NCBI GenBank assembly: GCA_003224635.1
Contig: QHZK01000095.1
Span: 1-7,046, forward strand
Origin: Acidobacteriota bacterium
GTDB lineage: Bacteria; Acidobacteriota; Terriglobia; UBA7540
Direction of reading: 5' to 3'
DNA: 7,046 nt
Below are positions 1-6,893 of the stretch, one piece after another. Numbering within the stretch: the first letter of the stretch is position 1; every line of letters begins with the position of its first letter. A program made the position numbers and the translations under genes. The notes beneath the pieces were generated by a model. The model was not told the origin of the DNA. It saw only the letters and a list, made by a program, of their open reading frames with translations, and did not search any database.

Positions 1-1421
1 CCTCCCACGGTAAGATGGCTGATCTTGATGGTGGGAATGCCCACGCCCACCGGGACGCTCTGCCCGTCCTTGCCGCAGGTGCCGATGCCGGGGTCGAGTT
101 TGAGGTCGTTGCCGACGGCGGCGACGCGCGTCAGCACTGTAGGCCCGTCGCCGATGAGGGTCGCGCCCTTTACCGGCGAGGTGATCTTGCCATCTTCAAT
201 CAGGTAAGCTTCCGAAGCCGAGAAGACAAACTTGCCGTTGGTGATATCCACCTGGCCGCCACCGAAGTTCACGGCGTAGAGGCCGCGCCGGACCGAGCGG
301 ATGATCTCCTCGGGGTCGTCCGGGCCTGCCAGCATGTAGGTATTGGTCATGCGCGGCATGGGAATGTGCTGGTAGCTCTCGCGACGGCCGTTGCCCGTGC
401 GCGTCGTCCGGAGTATGCCGGCGCTCAATTTATCCTGGATGTAGCCGCGCAGAATCCCGTTCTCGATCAAGACCGTCTTCTGGGTGGACGCGCCTTCGTC
501 GTCCACGTTGATCGAGCCCCGCCGGTCGGGAATGGTGCCGTCGTCGACGACGGTGCACAGCTCCGAGGCGACGCGCTGGCCGGTCCGCCCGCTGAAGGCG
601 GAGATGCCTTTGCGGTTGAAGTCCGCTTCGAGACCGTGGCCAACCGCCTCGTGCAGCAGGATGCCCGGCCATCCGGGCCCGAGCACGACCTCCATTTCTC
701 CTGCCGGCGCCTCGCGCGCCTCGAGCTGGACTATGGCTTGCCGGGCCGCCTCGCGCGCGAAATTTTCAGGCAACCTCTCACCCTGGAAAAATTCCAAACC
801 CACGCGTCCGCCGCCCCCACTCGAGCCGGATTGGAGACGTGAGCCGTCTTTGGCGATCGTAAACACGCTCAGGCGCACCAGGGGCTGGAAGTCCGTCACC
901 ACGCGCCCGTCCGAGCCGGCCACCAGGACGTGGCGGACCTGGTCGCCGTAGGAGGCTCGGACTTCGCGAATGCGGGGATCGTAGGCCCGCGCGGCGCGGT
1001 CCGCCCGCGCCAGCAGATCGAGCTTGTCCGCCAGGTCACGGTCAGTCGACGGATGGGCGACGGGATAGAAATTGTGCGGCGGGACCACGGTGGAGAGCCC
1101 GACGGTTGAGACTCGCGCCGGACCGCTCGCAATGCGGGCAGCGATCTTGGCCACTCGAAGTATTTTCTCCGGCTCGAGATCGTCCGTATAGGCGTAACCC
1201 GTCTGCTCGCCATCCAGCACCCGCACGCCGCATCCCATTTCGATGCCTTCGGTGGCGGTCTTCACCAGCGATTCATCCACCAGGATCGACGCCGATGTGG
1301 TGTGCTCGAAATAGAGGTCGGCGTACTCTCCGCCTTCGGAAAGCGCCGCAGCGAGATAATGCTCGAGGTCAGCCTCGGTCAAGCCGTAGCGTTCGAAAAA
1401 GAAGCGATCGGTTTGGGCCAT
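1..1421 (-). CDS. tldD: TldD-family metalloprotease, 3' end cut by window edge
   Basis: Zinc metalloprotease of the TldD/PmbA (TldD/TldE) family. In enterobacteria the TldD-TldE heterodimer degrades unfolded peptides, matures microcin B17 and acts on the CcdA antitoxin. I translated the minus strand by hand and got 473 codons from the ATG at 1421 to the window edge. The catalytic HExxxH motif is HEAVGH at residues 257-262, within LLHEAVGHGLEADFNRKG. The third zinc ligand of TldD is matched by Cys449 in GTCGKDGQ. The C terminus reads KISHLTVG, and family members end within a few residues of LTVGG, so only a couple of codons and the stop are missing. A Shine-Dalgarno-like AGGAA lies about 8 nt before the ATG. 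TldD-type proteins contain HExxxH whereas the partner TldE/PmbA lacks it, so this is the catalytic subunit. No tldE partner is visible here. The identification is firm; the physiological substrate is unknown. Confidence 0.95.
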   Translation of the reverse strand, partial: MAQTDRFFFERYGLTEADLEHYLAAALSEGGEYADLYFEHTTSASILVDESLVKTATEGIEMGCGVRVLDGEQTGYAYTDDLEPEKILRVAKIAARIASGPARVSTVGLSTVVPPHNFYPVAHPSTDRDLADKLDLLARADRAARAYDPRIREVRASYGDQVRHVLVAGSDGRVVTDFQPLVRLSVFTIAKDGSRLQSGSSGGGGRVGLEFFQGERLPENFAREAARQAIVQLEAREAPAGEMEVVLGPGWPGILLHEAVGHGLEADFNRKGISAFSGRTGQRVASELCTVVDDGTIPDRRGSINVDDEGASTQKTVLIENGILRGYIQDKLSAGILRTTRTGNGRRESYQHIPMPRMTNTYMLAGPDDPEEIIRSVRRGLYAVNFGGGQVDITNGKFVFSASEAYLIEDGKITSPVKGATLIGDGPTVLTRVAAVGNDLKLDPGIGTCGKDGQSVPVGVGIPTIKISHLTVG

Positions 1422-1456
1422 AAGAAATTCCTGCTTTCCCGTCAGCCTGGAACAGA

Positions 1457-1472
1457 TTGACCTATTTGACCT
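1457..1472 (-). repeat. Direct repeat AGGTCAA x2 in tldD leader
   Basis: Two copies of AGGTCAA (minus strand, 1472-1466 and 1463-1457) are spaced with a 9-nt period, 36-51 nt before the tldD ATG and inside the predicted leader. It could be a binding half-site pair or chance. Only the repeat itself is seen. Confidence 0.3.
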
Positions 1473-1554
1473 GGGGACCGGCGATCGAGCGTGGCCCATC
1501 AACCAGCGACAGTCAGCAACCTGAAATCAAGGAGGACTCCGTCCCTGGATTTCC

Positions 1555-1583
1555 AAGCTAACACACGCTCGCGCGGGTGTCAA
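1555..1583 (-). promoter_or_regulatory. Sigma70-like promoter for tldD
   Basis: On the minus strand a perfect -35 box TTGACA (1583-1578) is followed by a 17-nt spacer and TAGCTT (1560-1555), which keeps the T, A and final T of TATAAT. The predicted start would be near 1548, giving a leader of about 125 nt before the tldD ATG at 1421. The spacing and -35 are ideal and the -10 is moderate. There is no experimental support. Confidence 0.5.
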
Positions 1584-1753
1584 TTTCGCCAGACCTCGCG
1601 GGGCAGCGCCGGTTAGCCTGCCTTGCCGCAGCTTGCTGTCCTGCAAGGTGTTATTCCGAATGCTTGCATCCGGCAACCCGGCCCGGCGGAAAAGCGTCTA
1701 AGACCATGTGAAAGGCTGTATTACTCATTTGCTGGAACATGACAACGTCAAAG

Positions 1754-1785
1754 GTTCCGAACCGCGGCTCTCGCCGCTGTGGAAC
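1754..1785 (+). other. GC-rich imperfect hairpin in the leader of the small secreted protein
   Basis: GTTCC (1754-1758) can pair with GGAAC (1781-1785), and GCGGC (1764-1768) with GCCGC (1773-1777), leaving a TCTC apical loop and an asymmetric internal loop. There is no T-tract after it, so it is not an intrinsic terminator. It lies about 65 nt before the start of the downstream CDS and could be a structured leader element. Confidence 0.3.
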
Positions 1786-1813
1786 GGCAGGCTCGCACTT
1801 TAGGGGGCGAGCA

Positions 1814-1861
1814 ATGAGCCAGCAATTGAGCCAGCGATTGAGGAGGTTAAGATGCGACTGA
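1814..1861 (+). promoter_or_regulatory. Possible 15-codon leader ORF overlapping the next start
   Basis: An ATG at 1814 follows a purine-rich AGGGGGCG by about 6 nt and opens a 15-codon frame, MSQQLSQRLRRLRCD, ending in TGA at 1859-1861. It overlaps the first 10 nt of the CDS at 1852 in a different frame, and the strong AGGAGG of that CDS lies inside it. This layout would suit translational coupling or a leader peptide. The SQQL-SQRL repeat in the peptide simply reflects a 12-nt tandem duplication (1816-1827 and 1828-1839). It may be chance. Confidence 0.25.
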
Positions 1862-2286
1862 AGACCGTGAGTGCATTCTTAGTTGTCGCGGCTCTGTTGT
1901 GGGCAGGCGGCACCGCCCAGGCTGGGGTTGTCAGGTACGTCGGGAAAAAGATGCAGGCCCCGGGACGCGTGGCTGCGTCAGCGATGGACACCGCTGGCGC
2001 GGGAGTGACGACCGCAGGCAAGAGTACGACCGGAGTGTTGGGGAGAGGGCTCCAGGTGACGAAGCACGCAGCCGGAGCCACCGCCGGGGCCGTTGAGACG
2101 GGCGCAGGGGCAACGAAACACGGCACCGCTGCCGCCGTCGCGACCACCGGCAGCGCCCTTAAGACGGGCGCGAGCGCGACCAAGGACGGTACGGTCGTGG
2201 CGGCCAAGGGCGCAAAGGCCGCGCCCGGAGTTGTGGCTGAAGGCGCCAAGTCGGTCGCTGGAGGAATCAGGAGAGTAATCTGGTAA
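1852..2286 (+). CDS. Small exported Ala/Gly/Thr-rich repeat protein, function unknown
   Basis: Not a family I can name. The 144-residue product begins with a clear Sec signal peptide: MRLK, then a hydrophobic core (about residues 7-19) ending in GGTAQA, with likely cleavage after AQA at about residue 24. The mature part is low-complexity, rich in Ala, Gly, Thr, Val and Lys, and has no cysteine. It contains imprecise repeats: TKH/TKD triplets spaced 18 and 22 residues apart, and an 11-residue pair near the C terminus (AAKGAKAAPGV and VAEGAKSVAGG). Periods of 11 and 22 recall LEA-like or apolipoprotein-like amphipathic helices, which is inference only. It has a very strong ribosome binding site, AGGAGG, 5 nt before the ATG, and a strong terminator 40 nt after the stop, so it looks like a well-expressed single-gene unit. 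The other-strand frame over the same bases is a mirror of this composition. Confidence 0.75.
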   Translation: MRLKTVSAFLVVAALLWAGGTAQAGVVRYVGKKMQAPGRVAASAMDTAGAGVTTAGKSTTGVLGRGLQVTKHAAGATAGAVETGAGATKHGTAAAVATTGSALKTGASATKDGTVVAAKGAKAAPGVVAEGAKSVAGGIRRVIW

Positions 2287-2327
2287 GAAGACTCTCCAGC
2301 CGGCGGTCAAACGAAAGCAACGAGACG

Positions 2328-2361
2328 AAGTGGGCGGATTTTCCTCCGCCCACTTTTTTTT
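2328..2361 (+). terminator. Strong rho-independent terminator
   Basis: An 11-bp perfect stem (AAGTGGGCGGA at 2328-2338, TCCGCCCACTT at 2345-2355) with a 6-nt loop runs into eight T residues (2354-2361). It lies 41 nt after the stop of the small secreted protein. Read the other way it sits about 20 nt past the end of bcp, but there it is followed only by TTCGTCTCG, so termination from that side would be weaker. Confidence 0.92.
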
Positions 2362-2376
2362 GCGGCGCAGGCGGCG

Positions 2377-2832
2377 CTACTTCAGCGCCTCGAGAACCTG
2401 CTTAGCGTGCCCGTCGACCTGAACTTTGGGAAAGACCTTCTGCACTCTTCCGTCTTTGCCGATGATATAGGTAGTCCGAGCGATGCCCATGACCTTTCGG
2501 CCGTACAGGTTCTTTTCCTGCCAGACTCCGTAAGCTCCCAGGGTTTCGTGCCCGGTGTCGCCGAGCATCGGGAAATTCAGCTCGTACTTGTCGCGAAACT
2601 TCTGCAGCTCTTCCACCGTGTCGCCGCTCATCCCGACCACTCGCGCCCCAAGCTTTTCCAGTTCTCTTTTGGCATCACGGAACTGGTTCGCCTCGCTGGT
2701 TCAACCCGGCGTGTCCGCCTTGGGGAAGAAGTACAGCACCAGTGTCTTGTCGAGCAAATCCTTCAAGCTCACGCTCGCGCCGGAATCAGAAGGCAGAGTA
2801 AAGTCTGGCGCCTTGTCGCCGACTTGCAGCAT
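2377..2832 (-). CDS. bcp: Bcp-type peroxiredoxin with in-frame TGA at the peroxidatic Cys (probable selenoprotein)
   Basis: Thiol peroxidase of the Bcp/PrxQ class, which reduces hydrogen and organic peroxides in the cytoplasm. The frame gives 151 residues with TGA read as residue 44; this is a normal Bcp length. It starts MLQVGDKAPDFTLP and continues YFFPKADTPG-[TGA]-TSEANQFRD, then the typical GMSGD, FPMLGD and GIARTTYIIG segments, with the conserved active-site Arg at 119, ending in TAG. In the family the residue at the TGA is the peroxidatic cysteine. The resolving cysteine five residues later is Asn49, and no other cysteine exists, so without decoding the TGA the protein could not act. 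The start at 2832 is chosen because GAGGAGG lies 8 nt upstream and because homology begins there; the frame stays open back to a GTG at 2931. A SECIS-like hairpin follows the TGA. Alternatives are a nonsense mutation or base error (TGC to TGA). It lies downstream of gatB. Confidence 0.85.
2658..2703 (-). promoter_or_regulatory. Candidate bacterial SECIS element with its UGA
   Basis: In the bcp mRNA the UGA (2703-2701) is followed after 14 nt by a perfect 7-bp stem, CCAGUUC (2686-2680) with GAACUGG (2664-2658). The apical loop has 15 nt and begins CGUGAUG; a C-G pair with one bulged A would shorten it to about 12. Bacterial SECIS elements are hairpins inside the coding region just after UGA, with a G in the first two loop positions and the loop roughly 16-37 nt from UGA. 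Here the loop starts 22 nt after it, with G at position two. The primary sequence is not conserved between bacterial SECIS elements, so the match is structural only. Confidence 0.55.
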
Positions 2833-2931
2833 CAGATGTTCCTCCTCGGTTGTGTGTCGGCCGGCTTCCAATCGCTTGAGAAAGCCGCGCTCGTACAGGT
2901 CCTCACGGGTCCAGCCGCGTTTGTGTCCCAC
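2833..2931 (-). other. In-frame 33-codon open extension upstream of bcp
   Basis: Between the gatB stop and the bcp ATG the bcp frame is open back to a GTG at 2931, with GGAG about 7 nt before it. It would encode a highly charged stretch (GHKRGWTREDLYERG and on to TTEEEHL) with GC-rich third positions. Bcp proteins usually start at the ATG used here, so this is either an unusual N-terminal extension, part of a small peptide gene, or a leader. I do not recognise it. Confidence 0.3.
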
Positions 2932-2954
2932 GGGACTGCTCCAAAGTCTTTCGG

Positions 2955-4415
<1,461 letters not shown>

Positions 4416-4421
4416 AAACGG

Positions 4422-4456
4422 GGTTCGAGGCTCGGTGTTCGGGATTCGTGAACGGG
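4422..4456. repeat. Degenerate 7-nt periodic array next to the gatB start
   Basis: On the plus strand the sequence reads as heptamers GGTTCGA, GGCTCGG, TGTTCGG, GATTCGT, GAACGGG, a degenerate 7-nt period beginning 7 nt before the gatB ATG. It lies in the predicted gatB 5' leader and has the same period as the array at 4498-4539. Confidence 0.5.
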
Positions 4457-4497
4457 GAGCGCCGGCGTGCTCTCGCGTGGAACCCAAGACCCGGCGC

Positions 4498-4539
4498 CTG
4501 AATCCTAGCTCCTGAATCCTGATTCCTGATTCCTGAATC
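4498..4539. repeat. Heptanucleotide tandem repeat CTGAWTC x6
   Basis: Six consecutive 7-nt units on the plus strand: CTGAATC, CTAGCTC, CTGAATC, CTGATTC, CTGATTC, CTGAATC. Four match CTGAWTC in uninterrupted order and the second unit is divergent. The array falls at the very start of the predicted gatB transcript and upstream of the divergent permease. Confidence 0.85.
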
Positions 4540-4549
4540 CTTCCCAGCC

Positions 4550-4578
4550 ATTGTGGGCGACGGTGTTCGCGCTGTCAA
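4550..4578 (-). promoter_or_regulatory. gatB: Sigma70-like promoter for gatB
   Basis: On the minus strand a perfect TTGACA (4578-4573), a 17-nt spacer and CACAAT (4555-4550, four of six matches to TATAAT) make a good sigma70-type promoter. Transcription would start near 4543, right beside the heptamer array, giving a leader of about 130 nt that contains both repeat arrays. Confidence 0.6.
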
Positions 4579-4605
4579 CCCTGCCGGCACAGCGCAAACT
4601 CATTG

Positions 4606-4611
4606 TATAGT
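4606..4611 (+). promoter_or_regulatory. Possible -10 box for the permease gene
   Basis: TATAGT on the plus strand matches TATAAT at five of six positions, but the expected -35 region at 4583-4588 (GCCGGC) is a poor match, so an activator would be needed. A start near 4618 would leave about 57 nt before the GTG at 4675. It argues against the TTG at 4603 being the translation start, since that codon overlaps the box. Confidence 0.3.
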
Positions 4612-4674
4612 TCTCAAGGCGCATTGGTCCGCCGCCTGGCGGACCGTGCTCACTTGAGAGCTGCGAGGGCTTTT

Positions 4675-5948
4675 GTGCGGCTGCCCATCCCCCATCTACC
4701 GCCCATCCACTGGCTCCCGGCGACGATCTTCCTCGTGACCTACCTGCTGATCGCCGTCGAAAGCAACCTGGGAAGTTACCTTGATCGAACGGCGGCAGCC
4801 TTCTGCGGTGCTGTGGCCATGGTACTGGCGCACGTCCTTACGCTCGACCAGGCTTACCAGGCCATCGACTGGAACACGATCATTTTCCTCCTGGGGATGA
4901 TGATCCTGGTGGCGCATTTCCTCGTCTCGGGATTTTTCGACTGGATCGCCGTCGAGGTTGCGGGGCTGGCGCGGAGCCGGATGCAGTTGCTCGCGCTGCT
5001 CGTGTTCACCTCCGGCATTCTCTCCGCGTTCTTCGTCAATGACACCATCTGTCTGATTTTCACCCCCATCGTGCTGGCGGTCACGGAGCGGCTGCGGCTT
5101 CCCGCCCAGCCTTTCGTGATCGCGCTCGCCACCTCGGCCAACGTCGGCTCGACGATGTCGGTAACGGGAAATCCACAAAACGCGCTGATCGGCGTTTCTG
5201 CGAAGTTCTCCTTCCTCGGCTTCCTCGGACATCTGGCCCCGGTGGCGCTGGTGTGCCTCGGGCTCAACTTCCTTCTGTTGGCCCTGATCTTCCGGCGCGA
5301 CCTCCGGCATGCGCCGCTGGCCGCCGGAGCGCCGATGCCGGCCTCAGTCGATCGTACGCTGCTTCCGAAGTGCCTGTTTGCGGCGTCGCTGGTCGTGGTG
5401 TTGTGGATATTCAATTTTTCCTTCCCGCTGGTCGCAATCTCGGTCGGCGCTCTGATCCTCCTGATCGGGCGCGTCAAGTCAGCCTTCATTCACGAGCGGA
5501 TCGACTGGACGCTGCTCTTGTTCTTCGCGGCGCTCTTCGTCCTGATCCGCGGGTTCGAGGCGTCCGGGGCCACGGACTACGCCATCCAGCGCTTTGAGCC
5601 GTGGTTTCACGGCGGACAGGTCTCACAGCTCTTCGCGCTGGGTGGCACGATGTTGGTGCTGTCGAACCTGGTGAGCAATGTGCCCGCGGTCCTGCTGTTC
5701 CGGCCGCTCGTGGGCTCCTTCTCGCACAGTCATTTCGTGTGGCTCGTCCTGGCGGCGACCAGCACGTGGCGGGCAACTCGACCCCGTTCAGCTCCATCGC
5801 CAACCTGATCGTCCTGCAGCAAGCCAACAAGAAGGTCCGCGTCACTTTCTGGGAGTTCACCCGCGTCGGGATCATCGTAACGCTGGTCACTACGCTCGCC
5901 GCCATCACCCTGCTCGCGCTCGAGTACCGACTGTTCCCGGGAGTTTGA
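4675..5948 (+). CDS. SLC13/ArsB-NhaD-type ion permease, broken by a 1-nt frameshift
   Basis: Polytopic inner-membrane transporter of the ion transporter superfamily (CitMHS/ArsB/NhaD/SLC13-like). Residues counted from GTG 4675: many hydrophobic segments, FFVNDT at 119-124, the family motif TGNPQN at about 164-169 after SANVGSTMSV, and the second-half counterpart SNLVSNVPA at 330-338. The first frame runs to ACG at 5764-5766 and then turns into non-homologous TWRATRPRS and a stop at 5808. Starting at 5769 the frame one base back reads AGNSTPFSSIANLIVLQQANKK, exactly the family's conserved last part, and continues to TGA at 5946-5948. One missing base (for example CTG for TG at 5767) restores about 424 residues. 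This could be an assembly error or a real mutation. The start at GTG 4675 is preferred because GAGGG lies 5 nt upstream; an in-frame TTG at 4603 is the alternative. The substrate cannot be told from the sequence. Confidence 0.82.
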
Positions 5949-5967
5949 GGGCGTCGCGCGGGTCGCC

Positions 5968-6783
5968 TCATTCGGACACCGACCACGATACGCGCGGACG
6001 GCCGCTCGAGGGGTTGCTGTCAACCGAGACCCGAGTGTGGAAGGCTCGGCTCAGCAGGTCCGCCTGGAACACCTGCTCCGCCGTCCCCCGCGAGAGGCAG
6101 CGCCCGGCTTCGAGCAGCAGGAGCCAGTCCGCCAGCTCCGCCGCCAGGTTCAGCTCGTGCGTGACGATGACGACGGCGAAGCCCTCCGAAACCGCGAGAC
6201 GGCGAAGCAGGCGCAGCATTTCGATCTGGTAACCGATGTCCAGATTGGCCGTGGGCTCGTCGAGCAGAATGAGGCGCGGCCGCTGGGCCAGCGTCCTTGC
6301 CAGGACGGCGCGCTGAAATTCTCCCCCGCTGATTTCCGTGATGCGGCGGCCTGCGAGCCCCTCGAGGTCGGTATTCGACATCGCCCACTCGACCCACTTG
6401 TTGTCCTCGGCGGATTCAAACAGGCGCGGGCCCAAGTGAGGATGGCGTCCCTGGCGGACAAACTCGCGCACCTCGAACGAGAACAGCAGCGGCGCGTCTT
6501 GCCGCGCCATCCCCACGCGCTGCGCTCGCAGCCGCGGAGGCAATTGGTGCAAGTCCTCGCCGTCGAGGCGTACCCGGCCCGCGACCGGCTTCAGGTGGCC
6601 GCTGGCGATCTCGAGTAACGTGGACTTGCCCGAGCCGTTGGGTCCGATGATGGCCGTAAGCTCGCCCGCGCGGGCCTCGAAACTCGTCGGCGCAAGCTCG
6701 AATGGCGGGTAGCGGAAGGCGACGTCCTCGACCTGAAGGCAGGCGTTTGCCCGGGGTCCGTCGCCCGCTTCGGATATACCCAT
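5968..6783 (-). CDS. ABC importer ATPase, FecE/BtuD/HmuV type
   Basis: ATP-binding subunit of an importer for an iron-siderophore, heme or cobalamin type substrate. The 271 residues carry Walker A GPNGSGKST (47-55), Q-loop Gln95, the signature ISGGEFQR (151-158; Ile replaces the usual Leu), Walker B LILLDEP (171-177), the NLD D-loop (180-182) and the H-loop His209. All catalytic residues are present. It has a normal length for this group. The ATG at 6783 has no clear Shine-Dalgarno, but it is the only good start before the homology. The upstream gene on this strand is the FecCD-type permease, the classical partner, 110 nt away. The gene ends 19 nt from the permease coming from the left, tail to tail, with no obvious terminator between them. 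The exact substrate is not determinable. Confidence 0.93.
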   Translation of the reverse strand: MGISEAGDGPRANACLQVEDVAFRYPPFELAPTSFEARAGELTAIIGPNGSGKSTLLEIASGHLKPVAGRVRLDGEDLHQLPPRLRAQRVGMARQDAPLLFSFEVREFVRQGRHPHLGPRLFESAEDNKWVEWAMSNTDLEGLAGRRITEISGGEFQRAVLARTLAQRPRLILLDEPTANLDIGYQIEMLRLLRRLAVSEGFAVVIVTHELNLAAELADWLLLLEAGRCLSRGTAEQVFQADLLSRAFHTRVSVDSNPSSGRPRVSWSVSE

Positions 6784-6800
6784 GGTTGTCGTTTGCGCGC

Positions 6801-6878
6801 CTTGGCGCCTTGGCGTGAGGAGGTTGTCGCCTTTGTCAGGGAGAAAACATCCTCACGCCAAGTCGCAACGACGCCAAG
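6801..6878. repeat. Long imperfect inverted repeat between importer genes
   Basis: CTTGGCGTGAGGA at 6809-6821 (inner arm) pairs perfectly with TCCTCACGCCAAG at 6850-6862, a 13-bp stem around a 28-nt loop. An outer arm CTTGGCG (6801-6807) pairs with CGCCAAG (6872-6878). The left arm is itself a direct repeat (CTTGGCGC then CTTGGCG). Short motifs of this CTTGGCG-type are, to my recollection, dispersed in intergenic regions of several soil phyla, so it may be a REP-like element. No T-tract follows on either strand. Confidence 0.75.
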
Positions 6879-6893
6879 AAACGCCGCGGGGTT

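Larger units (their letters stand above)
1422..1851. other. Gene-poor stretch between tldD and the small exported protein
   Basis: This stretch of 430 bases separates two divergently read genes and has no conserved coding signal that I recognise. On the minus strand it holds the tldD promoter (1555-1583) and the AGGTCAA repeat. On the plus-strand side it holds overlapping short stems around a CTTGC/GCAAG/CTTGCA cluster (1632-1668), a GC-rich hairpin at 1754-1785, a 12-nt tandem duplication at 1816-1839 and a possible 15-codon leader ORF at 1814-1861. I could not find a convincing plus-strand promoter. Confidence 0.6.

Noticed and set aside
15..842. 275-codon plus-strand open frame
   Set aside because: It is antisense to tldD, including its HExxxH region, and its product is compositionally biased with no family resemblance.
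1800..2249. 149-codon minus-strand Ala/Pro/Val-rich frame opposite the exported protein
   Set aside because: The plus-strand frame has a signal peptide, AGGAGG and a terminator. The minus frame is the complement of repetitive Ala/Thr/Gly codons and no better start signal was found.
2377..2931. Two separate small genes, or a dead bcp pseudogene
   Set aside because: Both parts belong to one Bcp domain in one frame, the only lesion is TGA at the catalytic codon, and a SECIS-like hairpin follows. A nonsense mutation cannot be fully excluded without selenium genes or reads.
4416..4487. 24-codon N-terminal extension of GatB from a TTG
   Set aside because: It is encoded in the degenerate repeat region, and GatB homology begins at the ATG at 4415.
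4498..4539. CRISPR array
   Set aside because: The units are only 7 nt with no spacers; this is a simple tandem repeat.
4696..5310. 204-codon minus-strand frame opposite the permease
   Set aside because: It is highly charged and lacks family motifs. The plus-strand permease explains the sequence.
5764..5772. Programmed -1 ribosomal frameshift in the permease
   Set aside because: No X-XXY-YYZ slippery heptamer occurs at the junction, and a single missing base explains it more simply.
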